Positions 37,729-47,333 are shown, counted from the first letter of the stretch. The stretch is DNA of 55,552 nt from Methanoculleus sp. (GCF_020696975.1 NZ_JAJGBK010000023.1:1-55552), one strand, 5' to 3'. Notes: generated by a model from the sequence alone, not told the origin. Program-made: numbers and translations.

Positions 37729-38562
37729 TTGGAAGTAATGCACACTACTAAACTTGGGAGGAATTAGCGGTTACTGAACAAATTTCCGCATTGCCAATGC
37801 CAACGTCAGAACCAACCCGCGTCACAGCGCGGTCGTGTTGATTCTCCATCAAACAGGAAGACAATGATTATTTTGTGTATCCACACATTGCTTCCTGCAT
37901 CGGATTCGAGGCGAGAACCTCGAACCTTCATGTCCTTTGGATGCAGGGAATCAGGCCGAGACCGGCCCCCTGCGCAGGAAATAATGTTTGTTCTTCATTG
38001 CATATAAACATTATGTTCCTGCTTCAGGTGTTTCGCCGGGAGTTCAACACATTCCCGGCGAAACACGTCGCGTGAGAACATATGTTGAACTTCGGACCAT
38101 ATAAACATTGTCAACCCGCATCAGGACCAAGCCGAAACTTGGACCCTCACAGCAGTTGAGGGGGCACAGACCAGACCGCCCCGAGGGGGCTGCACGGCCT
38201 GAGGCCCGGACAACACAGCCTTACTATATTGCCCCCAATGCTATATAAACATTTCCCCGCCCCGTCGGATCCGAGCACCCGGCTCGAACCCCCATAAGTG
38301 CCGAGAGCGAAGCGAATTCTGCACACAAATACAGAATTCACGACGAGAATTGCTCCCGATCTGACCATATGATGTTGACCTCACGGGTATTTATACATTT
38401 ACCCTGCCGGAGGACAGAAAGCCGGCATACGACCGTAAACCAGCCCATACCCACCATCCCGAGAGACAGGCATATAAACCGAGCGCGGACATACTGCCGC
38501 GCGCGCGGAGAGGCACAGCCCCACATGGGGTGGGAACCCCGTAAAACAGCAATCAGCCGCGC
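37729..38562 (-). promoter_or_regulatory. rRNA operon promoter and leader region with tandem TATA boxes
   Basis: No protein gene. Read on the minus strand, four box-A elements appear: TGTTTATATG at 38001-38010 and 38098-38107, TGTTTATATAG at 38241-38251 (with GGGGAAA upstream as BRE) and GGTTTATATG at 38471-38480. The third contains the perfect TTTATATA consensus. Spacings are about 97, 144 and 229 nt, so several promoters probably fire into the same operon. A further AT-rich palindrome, GGGTA-TTTATACATT-TACCC, lies near 38389. The 5' strand of the 16S processing stem is at 37751-37819. Two hairpins lie in the leader (37905-37924 and 38028-38066). Confidence 0.75.
38028..38066 (-). repeat. 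Perfect 14-bp leader hairpin
   Basis: GTGTTTCGCCGGGA (38028-38041) and TCCCGGCGAAACAC (38053-38066) pair exactly with an 11-nt loop. It sits between two TATA boxes, in the transcribed leader of the upstream rRNA promoters. Confidence 0.7.
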
Positions 38563-39333
38563 TCACTCTTCGCCCGCGGGGAGCGCCCCCTCGCAGGCAT
38601 TCGGATCCGCACTCCGGGAGAGGATCCGGTCGCCGACGTAGATCTCGCCGAAGAACTCGTCCTGCCAGAGGGCAAGTTTCCCCTCCAGCATAAGAAACAG
38701 GAGCGGGATGTAGACCTCGCGCCGGGACTGCCCCATAGCCTTCGAGAGGGCGTCGAGCGTCAGGACACCCCCCTCGCGCGCGGCCTCCTGGAACCCTCTC
38801 ATCACGATCGAGACCGCTTTCTGGTATCCCTCGTCGTGCGCCACTGCCACAACATCCTCTGCGCTGAGGTCAAGGTCCGGTTCCCGGACCACGGGCGTCC
38901 GCCGCCGCTGCCTCCGCCGCTGCTCCTTCTCCGCCGTCTTCAACTGCTTGATGAGTTCGTAGAGCGTAACCGGTGGACGTTCGCGCAGGTTCTTTCGCCC
39001 CAGGCGACGCTGGATCTCCCGCTCCAGGCGGCCAATCGGCTCGATATCACCATCCGACTCGAAACCGAAGTCGAGATCCACGAGATCATCGTCTTCCTCA
39101 TCAGGAGCAAACTCCTCATCCTCGTCGTCCCGGCCCTCGAGGTGTTCCGACTTCAGGCGCAGCAGGCAGGCTGCATAAAAGAGCGTCCTCCCCGAGACCC
39201 GCAGATCCAGTTCTTTTCGCCGGTCGAGTTCAGCGAGGAACCGGTCCGTCACATCCACGATATCGATGTTCCAGGGATCGATCTCACCCCGCTCGGCCAT
39301 GCCGACCAGGATCTCAACAGGCTCCTCATCCAT
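38563..39333 (-). CDS. scpA: Segregation and condensation protein ScpA
   Basis: 256 aa. EEPVEILVGMAERGEIDPWNIDIVDVTDRFL at the N-terminus, LRVSGRTLFYAACLLRLKSE near 50, an acidic middle (EGRDDEDEEF, EEDDD) and a winged-helix C-terminal part (LDALSKAMGQSRREVYIPLLFLMLEGKLALWQDEFFGEI) define ScpA, the kleisin that closes the SMC ring. The ATG at 39333 overlaps the smc stop by 8 nt (ATGGATGA), tightly coupling their translation. A start four codons earlier is possible. ScpB is not in the window. The rRNA promoters lie directly downstream on the same strand. Confidence 0.9.
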   Translation of the reverse strand: MDEEPVEILVGMAERGEIDPWNIDIVDVTDRFLAELDRRKELDLRVSGRTLFYAACLLRLKSEHLEGRDDEDEEFAPDEEDDDLVDLDFGFESDGDIEPIGRLEREIQRRLGRKNLRERPPVTLYELIKQLKTAEKEQRRRQRRRTPVVREPDLDLSAEDVVAVAHDEGYQKAVSIVMRGFQEAAREGGVLTLDALSKAMGQSRREVYIPLLFLMLEGKLALWQDEFFGEIYVGDRILSRSADPNACEGALPAGEE

Positions 39334-42300
39334 TGTTCTGCACACCGGTCACGTACGTGCTCTTGTCCGGGCGGATCGTCACACCCACAATCCGGTCGGC
39401 GCGCTCGATCATCGGTTTTCGGAGCGAGACGATGATCGACTGCGCATTCCCGGTCAGATCGCTGATCATGGCGGCGATCCTGCCGACGTTACTCCCATCC
39501 AGGAACATATCCACCTCATCCAGCGCATAAAACGGCGCGGGCATGTACTGCTGGATAGAGAAGATGAACGCAAGCGTGGTGAGCGACTTCTCGCCGCCGG
39601 AGAGTGCGGAAAGGAGGTGAACCTTCTTGCCGCGCGGCTGGACCGCAAACGTCATGCCGCCCGAGAATGGGTCCTCCTCATTGTCAAGAACCAGTCTCCC
39701 GCTCCCATCGGTCAGCCGCGCGAAGATCTCCCGGAAGTTCGTATCGATAGCATTGAATGCGGTCATGAAGGCCTCGTACTTCATCTGCTCGTACTTCTCG
39801 ATCCGCTCAAGAAGCATCGTCCGCTCCCGCGAGAGCACCTCCTTCTTCGTGGTCCGCTCCTCGACGCGCGCCGCGACCCGGTCGCACTCCTCGATCGCAA
39901 GCATGTTCACCGCGCCGATCTTCTTTAACGCCTGTTCGGCCCCCGCGATCCCGGAATCGATCGCGTTGAGGTCCAGATCCGTCTCCACATCGCCGGCCTG
40001 CTCCCGGAGCGCCTCGAGTTCCGCCAAGAGCGATCGTTCCCGCTCCGCAAGAGCGTCAATCTGCATCCGGATGCGCTCCATCGCACCCGAGCGTTCGAGA
40101 GCCTGCCGATCGAGCGTCCGTATCTCATCGAGGATACGGTCGCGTTCGCCGCGGAGATCGGCGAGTTCGTCAGAGAACTCCTTCTGGCGCGCCTCGAGCT
40201 GGACGATCAGGCGACGCTGGTTCTCGATCTGCTCCCCGGCTGCCGTGATATCGGCATCGATCTCCTGGTTCTTTGCTTCGAGGCGGCTGCGCTCCGCGGC
40301 AAGTTCCTCCATGCGGTTTGCAAAGTGCTGCCGCTCGCGCTTGGCGTCGGTGATATCTGCGTCCTTGTTCCGGAGCCGTCGCTCGAGATCCTCAACAGAC
40401 TTCCGATACCCTTCATACTGCTCGGTGAGAGCGGGAATCTCGGTATCGTCAAGTTTCTTCTTGAGATCGTCAACCTCCGCTGAGAGCCGCGCGATCTCAC
40501 CGGTAGTCCGCTCGAGATCCACCTCAAGCCGCGCGAGCTCCTCACCGCCGGTCTTCGCGGCATCAAGCATCTCCTGCAGGGTCGCTTCCAGGGTCTGGCG
40601 TTCCCCGGTGAGGACTTCGGTGCGCTTCTGGAACTCTTCCACAAGCATGCGGTAACGCGCAACCTGCTCATCGATCCCGCTTCGTTCCGCCCGTCTGGCC
40701 TCGGCAACCGCCGCAAACCGGCGTATGGACGCATCGATCTCCCCCGCCTCCGCCTCGAGGCCGGCAAGCGTCGCGCGGACCCGCATGATCTCGTCGTCGA
40801 CCGCCACCCCGAACCCCCGGACCTTCCGGGTCTGGGAACCGCCGGTCATGGCGCCGCTCCTCTCGACGAAGTCCCCGTCGAGCGTGACCATCTTGTACCG
40901 GCCCATCAGCCGGCGCGCCCGCTCAAGGGTATCCACCACCACCGTCGCGCCGAAGACGACCCGGAATGCGCGGTCAAACACCGGGTCGAACTCGAGCAAG
41001 TCGACCGCGTAGCCGACGATGCCCGGGTCCGCCTCCAGCGGCGAGAGGATCGGCGGCCGGAGTTTGTTGAGCGGCAGGAAGGTGACCCGCCCGAGACGGT
41101 TCTCTTTTAAGTAGCGGATCGCATCGGACGCCACCGCATCGGTATCGACAACCACCCAGCGGAGCCGGCCCATCGCCGCCACATCGAGCGCGGTCGCGTA
41201 CTCCGGCGGCGCCCGGCCGAGCTGCGCAACGGTGCCGTGGACACCCTCCATCCCGAGGACGACGTCCATCGCCCTCCCGCCGGCATCGCCCTGCGCCTGC
41301 TGCTGCGCCTCAAAACGCATCAGGCTCTGCTCGTTCTCCCGGATCTCCTTCTTTAGCCGCTCAAGCGTCGACCGTCGCGCAAAGAGCGCACTCTCGGCCT
41401 CGGAGAGGTCGCGCTCGATCTGGCGTTTCTGTGCCTCGCAGTCGGCCATGCAGGAAGAGTAGTCCGCGACCTGCGCCTGTTTGTTCGCCAGTTCCTCCTC
41501 GATCTGCCGGACCCGCACCTCCAGGCGCTCACGCTCCGACGTCCGCATCCGGCTCTTCTCGATGAAGATGTCCTGCTCGCGAAGGATCTTCGCCCGGAGT
41601 TCCTTCTGGCTCTCAAGGTCCTGCAACCTGCCGAAGAGCTGGTCCTTTACCCCCTCAACCTCTTTACTCTCGCCTGCTATCCGCTCCTCGACCGCCCGCA
41701 TCTGTTCGCGCTGCGTCGTAAGCTCCATGGCGAGATTCGCCCGGTCGATCGAGAGGTTGCGGATCTGCCCGGCGCACTCCTCGACCTTTGCCTCGGCGCG
41801 CCTGCTGTCCATGTAGACCCGCTGGGCTGTCTCAAGGTTCTCTTCCCGGCCGGCTTTCAGGCGCTCGATGGTCTTTTCGGCGAGTTTGATACCGCCCCGC
41901 GCCTCCTCGAGCCGCCCGACGAGTTCAAGGTACTCAGGCCCGCTCTTGTGGTTTATCTCTTCATCGACGGCGCGCTGGCGTTCGCGCGCCTCCTCGAGGC
42001 TTGCCCGGAGAGCCTCCGCCTCCCCGGCGGTGCGCTCGAGCGCAGCCTGCTGGTCGCGCGCGAGATCGTGGAGGGTACCGATCTCCCCTTCCTTCTGCCG
42101 GACGAGCGCCGCTCCCCGGCACCGCGTAAGGTGCTCGAGTTCCTCCTGCCATCGCCGGTACTCCATAGCCTGCTCGCGCTCATGCTGGAGCGCATCCAGC
42201 CTCGCTACCAGTTCGGCAAGAAGGATCCCCTCACGCTCGATCCGTTCCCGGACCACCTCAAGTTCAGAGAGCGCCTGGTCACGCTTGTGATCAAACTCGG

Positions 42301-42769
42301 CGACGCCCGCTATCTCATCGATGATCTTGCGGCGCTCTCCATCGCTCATCTCCATGATACGGGTGATATCACCCTGCATCACGACATTGTAGCCCTCCGG
42401 CTTGATCCCGAGTTTCGCCAGGAGTTCGATGACATCAGCCTGCTTGCAGAGACGGTCGTTTAAGTAGTTGTAACTGTAGTAGCCCGTCGGCGTCCGCTTG
42501 ATCCGGCGGCGGATCGTCGTGCCGTCCGAGAACGTGATCGTCACCTCGGCGGTGTTCTTCCCCGAGTTGACGTTGATGAGATCGGTCAGCTTCTCGGCCC
42601 GCAGCCCTCGCGCACCCGAGAGGGCCAGGACAAAGAGGATGCTGTCGATGATGTTGCTCTTCCCGGAACCGTTCGGGCCTGAAACGACAGTGAATCCTTC
42701 AAAAAAAGGAATTTTCGTCTTCCTCGCGAAAGACTTGAAGTTGTCGATCTCAAGCTGCGTGATGTACAA
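39326..42769 (-). CDS. smc: Chromosome segregation ATPase SMC
   Basis: 1147 aa. N-terminal ATPase half with Walker A GPNGSGKSN (near 33-41), a long coiled coil (about 170-490), a flexible hinge (about 500-660, with GGSQTRKVRGFGV), the return coiled coil (about 670-1000), then signature LSGGEKSLTTLAF and Walker B FYALDEVDMFLDG near the C-terminus. SMC dimers with ScpA form the condensin that compacts and separates chromosomes. All ATPase motifs are intact. It is the middle gene of a three-gene operon: coiled-coil protein, smc, scpA. Confidence 0.97.
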   Translation of the reverse strand: MYITQLEIDNFKSFARKTKIPFFEGFTVVSGPNGSGKSNIIDSILFVLALSGARGLRAEKLTDLINVNSGKNTAEVTITFSDGTTIRRRIKRTPTGYYSYNYLNDRLCKQADVIELLAKLGIKPEGYNVVMQGDITRIMEMSDGERRKIIDEIAGVAEFDHKRDQALSELEVVRERIEREGILLAELVARLDALQHEREQAMEYRRWQEELEHLTRCRGAALVRQKEGEIGTLHDLARDQQAALERTAGEAEALRASLEEARERQRAVDEEINHKSGPEYLELVGRLEEARGGIKLAEKTIERLKAGREENLETAQRVYMDSRRAEAKVEECAGQIRNLSIDRANLAMELTTQREQMRAVEERIAGESKEVEGVKDQLFGRLQDLESQKELRAKILREQDIFIEKSRMRTSERERLEVRVRQIEEELANKQAQVADYSSCMADCEAQKRQIERDLSEAESALFARRSTLERLKKEIRENEQSLMRFEAQQQAQGDAGGRAMDVVLGMEGVHGTVAQLGRAPPEYATALDVAAMGRLRWVVVDTDAVASDAIRYLKENRLGRVTFLPLNKLRPPILSPLEADPGIVGYAVDLLEFDPVFDRAFRVVFGATVVVDTLERARRLMGRYKMVTLDGDFVERSGAMTGGSQTRKVRGFGVAVDDEIMRVRATLAGLEAEAGEIDASIRRFAAVAEARRAERSGIDEQVARYRMLVEEFQKRTEVLTGERQTLEATLQEMLDAAKTGGEELARLEVDLERTTGEIARLSAEVDDLKKKLDDTEIPALTEQYEGYRKSVEDLERRLRNKDADITDAKRERQHFANRMEELAAERSRLEAKNQEIDADITAAGEQIENQRRLIVQLEARQKEFSDELADLRGERDRILDEIRTLDRQALERSGAMERIRMQIDALAERERSLLAELEALREQAGDVETDLDLNAIDSGIAGAEQALKKIGAVNMLAIEECDRVAARVEERTTKKEVLSRERTMLLERIEKYEQMKYEAFMTAFNAIDTNFREIFARLTDGSGRLVLDNEEDPFSGGMTFAVQPRGKKVHLLSALSGGEKSLTTLAFIFSIQQYMPAPFYALDEVDMFLDGSNVGRIAAMISDLTGNAQSIIVSLRKPMIERADRIVGVTIRPDKSTYVTGVQNNG

Positions 42770-42786
42770 GGATCAGGCTCCCTTCT

Positions 42787-43428
42787 CTACCGATCAAGGT
42801 CGACCGTGTCATCCTCTTCGGCCTGGATGACATCGTCAATCTCACGCTTCTTCTGTTCCACAAAAACTGTCCGATCAGACGGCCTGCCGCCCTTCCTCCG
42901 ACCCTGCACCGGGACCGTTCCCGTTCGGGTGCTCGCGACGATATACTCAGAGGACCTCCTCGGCTCCGGTCTGAGCGTCCCATCGTTCTGCATGATCAGT
43001 TCCAGGTCCGCATCGTTCGGCGCGGCCCTCTCAGGCTGTTGCTTCTCCACCGGCCGCATGGGACTCCGGGGTTCGGCGGCACGGGCAGGCCGGGGCTCGG
43101 GACCGGCGCGGGGCTCCGCCCTGAGCGTGACCCCCGTCTTCCTCTCCTCTGCCGCTACAGGCACCTTCCTGCGTTCATCCGCATCCCGCGAGAGTTTCAT
43201 GGTCACAGATTTGAGATCCAGAACCTCCGCCATCAGGCCTTTCACCAGGGCTTCGAGGTCCCGGACTCTCCGGTCCAGTTCGTGCAGGCGCTCGTCTTCG
43301 GCATCCGGACACTCCTCCCTCACCTCCGGCACCGCCAGCTGATCATACTCCTTCATCGTCTCCATCTCCTTCTCGCGTTCCGCGAGTTCTCGCTCAAGGA
43401 ACCGTATCCTCGCATCTTTCTGCGCCAT
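42787..43428 (-). CDS. Coiled-coil hypothetical protein upstream of smc
   Basis: 213 aa. Residues 1-80 form an amphipathic helix/coiled coil (RIRFLERELAEREKEMETM; LHELDRRVRDLEALVKGLMAEVLDLK), 90-150 is a disordered Pro/Arg/Ala/Glu-rich linker, and the C-terminal quarter (RRKGGRPSDRTVFVEQKKREIDDVIQAEED) is charged. No named family is recognised. The ATG at 43428 has GAGG 6-9 nt upstream; a TTG start four codons earlier is less likely. It ends 17 nt before smc, so they are cotranscribed; it may be a partner or loader of the SMC complex (inference). Confidence 0.75.
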   Translation of the reverse strand: MAQKDARIRFLERELAEREKEMETMKEYDQLAVPEVREECPDAEDERLHELDRRVRDLEALVKGLMAEVLDLKSVTMKLSRDADERRKVPVAAEERKTGVTLRAEPRAGPEPRPARAAEPRSPMRPVEKQQPERAAPNDADLELIMQNDGTLRPEPRRSSEYIVASTRTGTVPVQGRRKGGRPSDRTVFVEQKKREIDDVIQAEEDDTVDLDR

Positions 43429-43449
43429 GATCTCCCTCAAATTAATCCT

Positions 43450-43492
43450 TGATAATATTTACGTAATAATATTACTATAGATCCTCGAAATG
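43450..43492 (-). promoter_or_regulatory. AT-rich promoter of the coiled-coil/smc/scpA operon
   Basis: An AT-rich run (TATAGTAATATTATTACGTA and following ATATTATC on the minus strand) lies 25-65 nt before the ATG at 43428. It contains more than one possible TATA box, so the exact site is uncertain. Confidence 0.45.
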
Positions 43493-43554
43493 AAGAAGTA
43501 TTACATTTTATCCGGGGAGCAACGGATGAAAAAGCAGCAGCCACCCGATAACCA

Positions 43555-43564
43555 GCCACTATAA
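43555..43564 (+). promoter_or_regulatory. TATA box of the glyA-folD-folP-cofE operon
   Basis: CCACTATAAACG about 55 nt before the glyA ATG is a good box A. Transcription would begin near 43586, leaving a leader of about 30 nt. It diverges from the smc operon promoter. Confidence 0.5.
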
Positions 43565-43616
43565 ACGAAATGTGCAAAAGAAAGAATATTACCTCACCAA
43601 AGCAACCTTTTTCTGC

Positions 43617-44888
43617 ATGTCTCATCTGGCAAACTTCGATCCAGAAATCGCAGGCCTCATCGAGAAAGAGCGCCTGCGTCAGATCAATGGATTGGAGCTG
43701 ATTGCATCAGAGAACGTCGTCAGCAAGGCGGTTCTCGAGGCGATGGGCTCTATCATGACCAATAAGTACGCCGAGGGGTATCCCAGCAAGCGTTACTACG
43801 GCGGCTGCGAGTTCCACGACGTCGTAGAGAACCTGGCGCGCGACCGGCTGTGCCAGCTCTTCGGCGCTGAGCACGCAAACGTCCAGCCGCACTCCGGGAG
43901 TCAGGCAAACCAGGCGGTCTACTTCGCCTACCTTGCCTACAAGGACAAGATCATGAGCCAGAGCCTCACCCAGGGCGGCCACCTCTCTCACGGCTCGCCG
44001 GTCAACATCACCGGGCGCTGGTACTCCATATTCCACTACGGTGTCGACCCCAAGACGGAGACGCTCGACTACGCGGCGATCGAGGAGATGGCACGGATTG
44101 TGAAGCCCCAGATGATCGTCTGCGGTGCGAGCGCCTACCCGCGCGAGATTGACTTCAAGGCGTTCCAGGAAGTCGCGGAGAGCGTCGGTGCACGGTGCAT
44201 GGCCGACATCGCCCATATCGCCGGACTCTGCGCGACCGGATACCACAACTCTCCGGTCGGGGTCGTCGACATCGTGACGACGACGACGCACAAGACCCTG
44301 CGGGGTCCCCGCGGCGGGGCCATCATGTGCAGCAAGGAGGATGCTGCCGCAATCGACAAGTCTATCTTCCCGGGCATGCAGGGTGGTCCGCTGATGCACA
44401 CCATCACAGCAAAGGCAGTCTGCTTCAAGGAGGCGCTGACCCCTGCATACAAGGACTACTGCAGGCAGGTCGTCAAGAACGCGCAGACGATGGCGGATGT
44501 CCTCGCAGAGGAAGGGCTCGACCTCGTCTCCGGCGGCACCGACAACCACTTAATCCTGCTCGACCTGACCGGGGTCTCCACAAACCACGAGCACCTCACA
44601 GGCCTTGCGGCCGAGGTCGCGCTCGGCGAGGCGGGCATCACCGTGAACAAGAACACCATCCCCCGCGAACAGCTCAGCCCCTTCGTGACGAGCGGCCTCA
44701 GAATCGGCACCCCGGCCGTCACCTCCCGCGGCATGAAAGAGGAAGAGATGAAGCAGATCGGCCACTGGATCGCCCGTGTCGTCAAGGATATCGCGAGAGA
44801 TAAGACCTCAAAGAAGGCAATCACCGAAGTGAGGGAAGAGGTTATTGCCCTCGCGAGCAAGTATCCCCTCTACCCTGAAGTCGCATGA
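43617..44888 (+). CDS. glyA: Serine hydroxymethyltransferase GlyA
   Basis: 423 aa. The PLP-lysine motif [13 protein letters not shown] (near 220-232), [15 protein letters not shown] (near 43-57) and [12 protein letters not shown] are all standard. It converts serine and a tetrahydropterin to glycine and methylene-tetrahydropterin; archaeal enzymes use tetrahydrofolate or tetrahydromethanopterin. The ATG at 43617 ([11 protein letters not shown]) fits the usual N-terminus; a longer frame would cover the promoter region. It overlaps folD by 4 nt. The neighbouring folate-type genes favour a folate-dependent enzyme, but specificity cannot be read directly. Confidence 0.95.
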   Translation: MSHLANFDPEIAGLIEKERLRQINGLELIASENVVSKAVLEAMGSIMTNKYAEGYPSKRYYGGCEFHDVVENLARDRLCQLFGAEHANVQPHSGSQANQAVYFAYLAYKDKIMSQSLTQGGHLSHGSPVNITGRWYSIFHYGVDPKTETLDYAAIEEMARIVKPQMIVCGASAYPREIDFKAFQEVAESVGARCMADIAHIAGLCATGYHNSPVGVVDIVTTTTHKTLRGPRGGAIMCSKEDAAAIDKSIFPGMQGGPLMHTITAKAVCFKEALTPAYKDYCRQVVKNAQTMADVLAEEGLDLVSGGTDNHLILLDLTGVSTNHEHLTGLAAEVALGEAGITVNKNTIPREQLSPFVTSGLRIGTPAVTSRGMKEEEMKQIGHWIARVVKDIARDKTSKKAITEVREEVIALASKYPLYPEVA

Positions 44889-45739
44889 TACTTGATGGCA
44901 AAGCAGTCTCGGAAAAGAGGCTTGAGCTCCTTAAGGAGAGGATAGAAGAGTCCGGGCTCTACCCGCGCCTGGCAACCGTTATCGTCGGCGAAGACCCTGC
45001 ATCGCAGATGTACGTCCGGATGAAACACCGGGCGTGCGAACGGGTCGGCATCGGATCGGTCGGGATCGAGCTTCCTGCGGATGCCTCCACCGAGCGGGTG
45101 CTCGAGGCGGTTAACCGCCTCAACAATGACCCGGACATCAACGGGATCCTGGTCCAGCTGCCGCTCCCGTCCGGGGTGGACACCACCCGCGTCATCGAGG
45201 CGGTCGCCCCCGAGAAAGACGTGGACGGGTTCCACCCCTGCAGCCTCGGACGGCTGCTGGCCGGGAACCCGGTCTTTGCCCCCTGCACCCCGCAGGGGAT
45301 CATGACAATCCTCGAGGAGTATAAGATCCCGATTGCAGGAGAGCGGGTGGTGGTTGTCGGCCGGAGCATCGACGTAGGAAGGCCCATGGCCATCCTGCTC
45401 CTGAACGCCGACGCAACCGTCACCATCTGCCACTCAAAGACGAAGAACCTCGCGGACGAGATGAAGAACGCCGATATTCTCGTCAGCGCGGTCGGAAGAG
45501 CGAAGTTTGTCGGACCTGATATGGTGAAGAAAGGAGCGACGGTCATCGATGTCGGCATCAACTACGACGAGCAGGGCAAACTCTGCGGCGACGTCGACTT
45601 CGAGGCGGTGCGCGAACAAGCCGGAGCAATAACCCCGGTCCCCGGCGGCGTCGGTCCCATGACAATCGCGACGCTGATGGAGAATACCTTCAGGGCTGCC
45701 AAGCTGATGACATGCTGCAACGACACTGCACGGTTGTAA
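44885..45739 (+). CDS. folD: Methylene-tetrahydrofolate dehydrogenase/cyclohydrolase FolD
   Basis: 284 aa. Catalytic YVRMKHRAC (Tyr and Lys of YxxxK), [39 protein letters not shown] for the NADP-binding part, and [18 protein letters not shown] at the C-terminus. It interconverts methylene-, methenyl- and formyl-tetrahydrofolate. Hydrogenotrophic methanogens normally run the equivalent steps on methanopterin with F420 enzymes, so FolD indicates a biosynthetic folate branch. It is coupled to glyA (4-nt overlap) and overlaps folP by 28 nt. Confidence 0.95.
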   Translation: MILDGKAVSEKRLELLKERIEESGLYPRLATVIVGEDPASQMYVRMKHRACERVGIGSVGIELPADASTERVLEAVNRLNNDPDINGILVQLPLPSGVDTTRVIEAVAPEKDVDGFHPCSLGRLLAGNPVFAPCTPQGIMTILEEYKIPIAGERVVVVGRSIDVGRPMAILLLNADATVTICHSKTKNLADEMKNADILVSAVGRAKFVGPDMVKKGATVIDVGINYDEQGKLCGDVDFEAVREQAGAITPVPGGVGPMTIATLMENTFRAAKLMTCCNDTARL

Positions 45740-46530
45740 ACCGCCTCCGGATCGGCGGCGACGCTCCGGTCCGCCTGATGGGCATCATCAACTGCAGCCC
45801 CGAGTCGTTCTACCGGGGCTCGTACACCCCGACAGGGAGGCTCTACGACCGTGCTCTTGCCATGCGGGACCAGGGCGCCGATATGATCGACCTCGGGGCG
45901 CGGAGTACAGCCCCGGGGTCTCCCCCCCTCACCCCCGCCGAGGAGGCGGCACGGGTGGACGCGGCGCTCTCGGAGCTTGACGGGACCGGCATCACCATCT
46001 CGGTGGACACGCGGCACCCGGAGGTGCTCGAGGTCTGCCTCCGCCACGACATCCATGCAATAAACGACATCTCCGGGCTTGCCGACGAGCGTTACGCACG
46101 GGCGGTCGCCGACTCCGGGCTGCCGGCATTTGTGATGGCGAGTTTCAGGGAACCCGGCGACGCCGTCGGGCTTGCCGCCACCCTCTCGGCGCTCGAGACG
46201 GTCGTGACCCGGTGCGCGCGTTACGGGATCGACGAGTATGTCCTCGACCCTGCGGTCGGGAGATGGGTCCCGGAAAGGAAGAACGAGGACGACTGGGAAC
46301 TCTGCCGGAACTTTGAGAGGTTCTCCGCCTTCGGCCGCCCGGTGCTCGCCGCGGTCTCGCGAAAGACGTTCATCGGGGACCTGCTCGAAAGGGTTCCCGA
46401 GGAGCGGCTCGCAGGCTCACTCGCGCTCACGGCGATGCTGGTCGAGCGGGGTGCGGCCATCGTGCGGAGCCACGATGTCGGCGAGACCGCCGACCTCCTG
46501 CAGGTTTATGCGAAGATGAGGAAAGTATGA
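45712..46530 (+). CDS. folP: Dihydropteroate synthase-like protein FolP
   Basis: 272 aa TIM barrel. The family motifs are recognisable but altered: [12 protein letters not shown] in place of the usual Nx[15 protein letters not shown] in place of GGESTRPG, then INDISG and the well-kept AVSRKTFIG. The usual enzyme joins hydroxymethyl-dihydropterin diphosphate to p-aminobenzoate. Archaeal homologues have also been proposed to serve tetrahydromethanopterin synthesis, with a ribosylated aminobenzoate acceptor. Placement between folD and cofE argues for pterin cofactor synthesis either way. The start at 45712 lies within folD; a later start would shorten the N-terminal strand. The product is uncertain, the family is not. 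Confidence 0.82.
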   Translation: MLQRHCTVVNRLRIGGDAPVRLMGIINCSPESFYRGSYTPTGRLYDRALAMRDQGADMIDLGARSTAPGSPPLTPAEEAARVDAALSELDGTGITISVDTRHPEVLEVCLRHDIHAINDISGLADERYARAVADSGLPAFVMASFREPGDAVGLAATLSALETVVTRCARYGIDEYVLDPAVGRWVPERKNEDDWELCRNFERFSAFGRPVLAAVSRKTFIGDLLERVPEERLAGSLALTAMLVERGAAIVRSHDVGETADLLQVYAKMRKV

Positions 46531-47333
46531 CGACACCATCATTCTCAGTGTACGGGCTTGCAACTCCCCTGATCCGTGCCGGCGACGACATCGCGGCGCA
46601 CCTTCTCTCGGCCGTGAAAGACCAGGAGTGCCGGGGCTTTGAGGCGGGGGATATCGTGGTCATTGCGGAGTCCGCTGTGGCCACCGCCGAAGGACAGGTC
46701 ACGCGGCTTGCTGATATCGAGCCGTCGGCAGAGGCGCTCCGGCTCGCCGAGAAGTACCGGATGGACCCTCGCGTTGCCGAGGTGGTGCTCCGGGAGAGCG
46801 ACCAGATCGTCGGAGGTATCCCGGGGTTCCTGCTCAGCATGAAGAACGGAACGCTCCTCCCGAACGCGGGGATCGACGCCTCGAACGCCCCGCCCGGTTC
46901 CGTCGTCCTCCTCCCCATCAACCCCGACGCATCCGCAGCACGGATCCGCGCCGCGATAACAGATCGGTCGAGGGCGGACGTCGCGGTTATCATCGTCGAT
47001 TCACGGACACACGCGATGCGCCTCGGGTGCAGCGGGGTTGCCATCGGGTGTTCGGGCATCCCGTCGGTGGTCGACGAGCGCGGAAAAAAGGATATCTTCG
47101 GCCGCGAACTCGAGGTCACGAAGCGGGCGGTGGCGGACTGCATCGCATCCGCCGCTGAACTCGTGATGGGGGAGGCAGGCGAGTGCGTCCCCGCAGCCGT
47201 GGTGCGGGGGATCGGGCTTCCCGTCGGCGACTACGCCGGGGTTGCCACCATCGACGCTTCAGAGTGTCTCTTTATGGGAGTCGCGCTGCACGCCGACCCG
47301 TCCCTTCTCGTCGATGACAAGAGAGAACCCTGA
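46527..47333 (+). CDS. cofE: Coenzyme F420-0:L-glutamate ligase CofE
   Basis: 268 aa, starting with an ATGA overlap on folP. FSVYGLATPLIRAGDDIAAHLL, IVVIAESAVATAEG, PNAGIDASN (near 113-121) and IIVDSRTHAMRLGCSGVAIGCSG are CofE signatures. The enzyme uses GTP and divalent metal to add L-glutamates to F420-0, finishing the deazaflavin cofactor central to methanogenesis. It is the last gene of the glyA operon. Its 3' 75 bp overlap the 3' end of cofC on the other strand. Confidence 0.93.
   Translation: MTTPSFSVYGLATPLIRAGDDIAAHLLSAVKDQECRGFEAGDIVVIAESAVATAEGQVTRLADIEPSAEALRLAEKYRMDPRVAEVVLRESDQIVGGIPGFLLSMKNGTLLPNAGIDASNAPPGSVVLLPINPDASAARIRAAITDRSRADVAVIIVDSRTHAMRLGCSGVAIGCSGIPSVVDERGKKDIFGRELEVTKRAVADCIASAAELVMGEAGECVPAAVVRGIGLPVGDYAGVATIDASECLFMGVALHADPSLLVDDKREP

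Noticed and set aside
37900-37925. tRNA T-arm-like sequence GGTTCGAGG in the rRNA leader
   Set aside because: No acceptor or anticodon stems can be formed around it; it is a simple hairpin.
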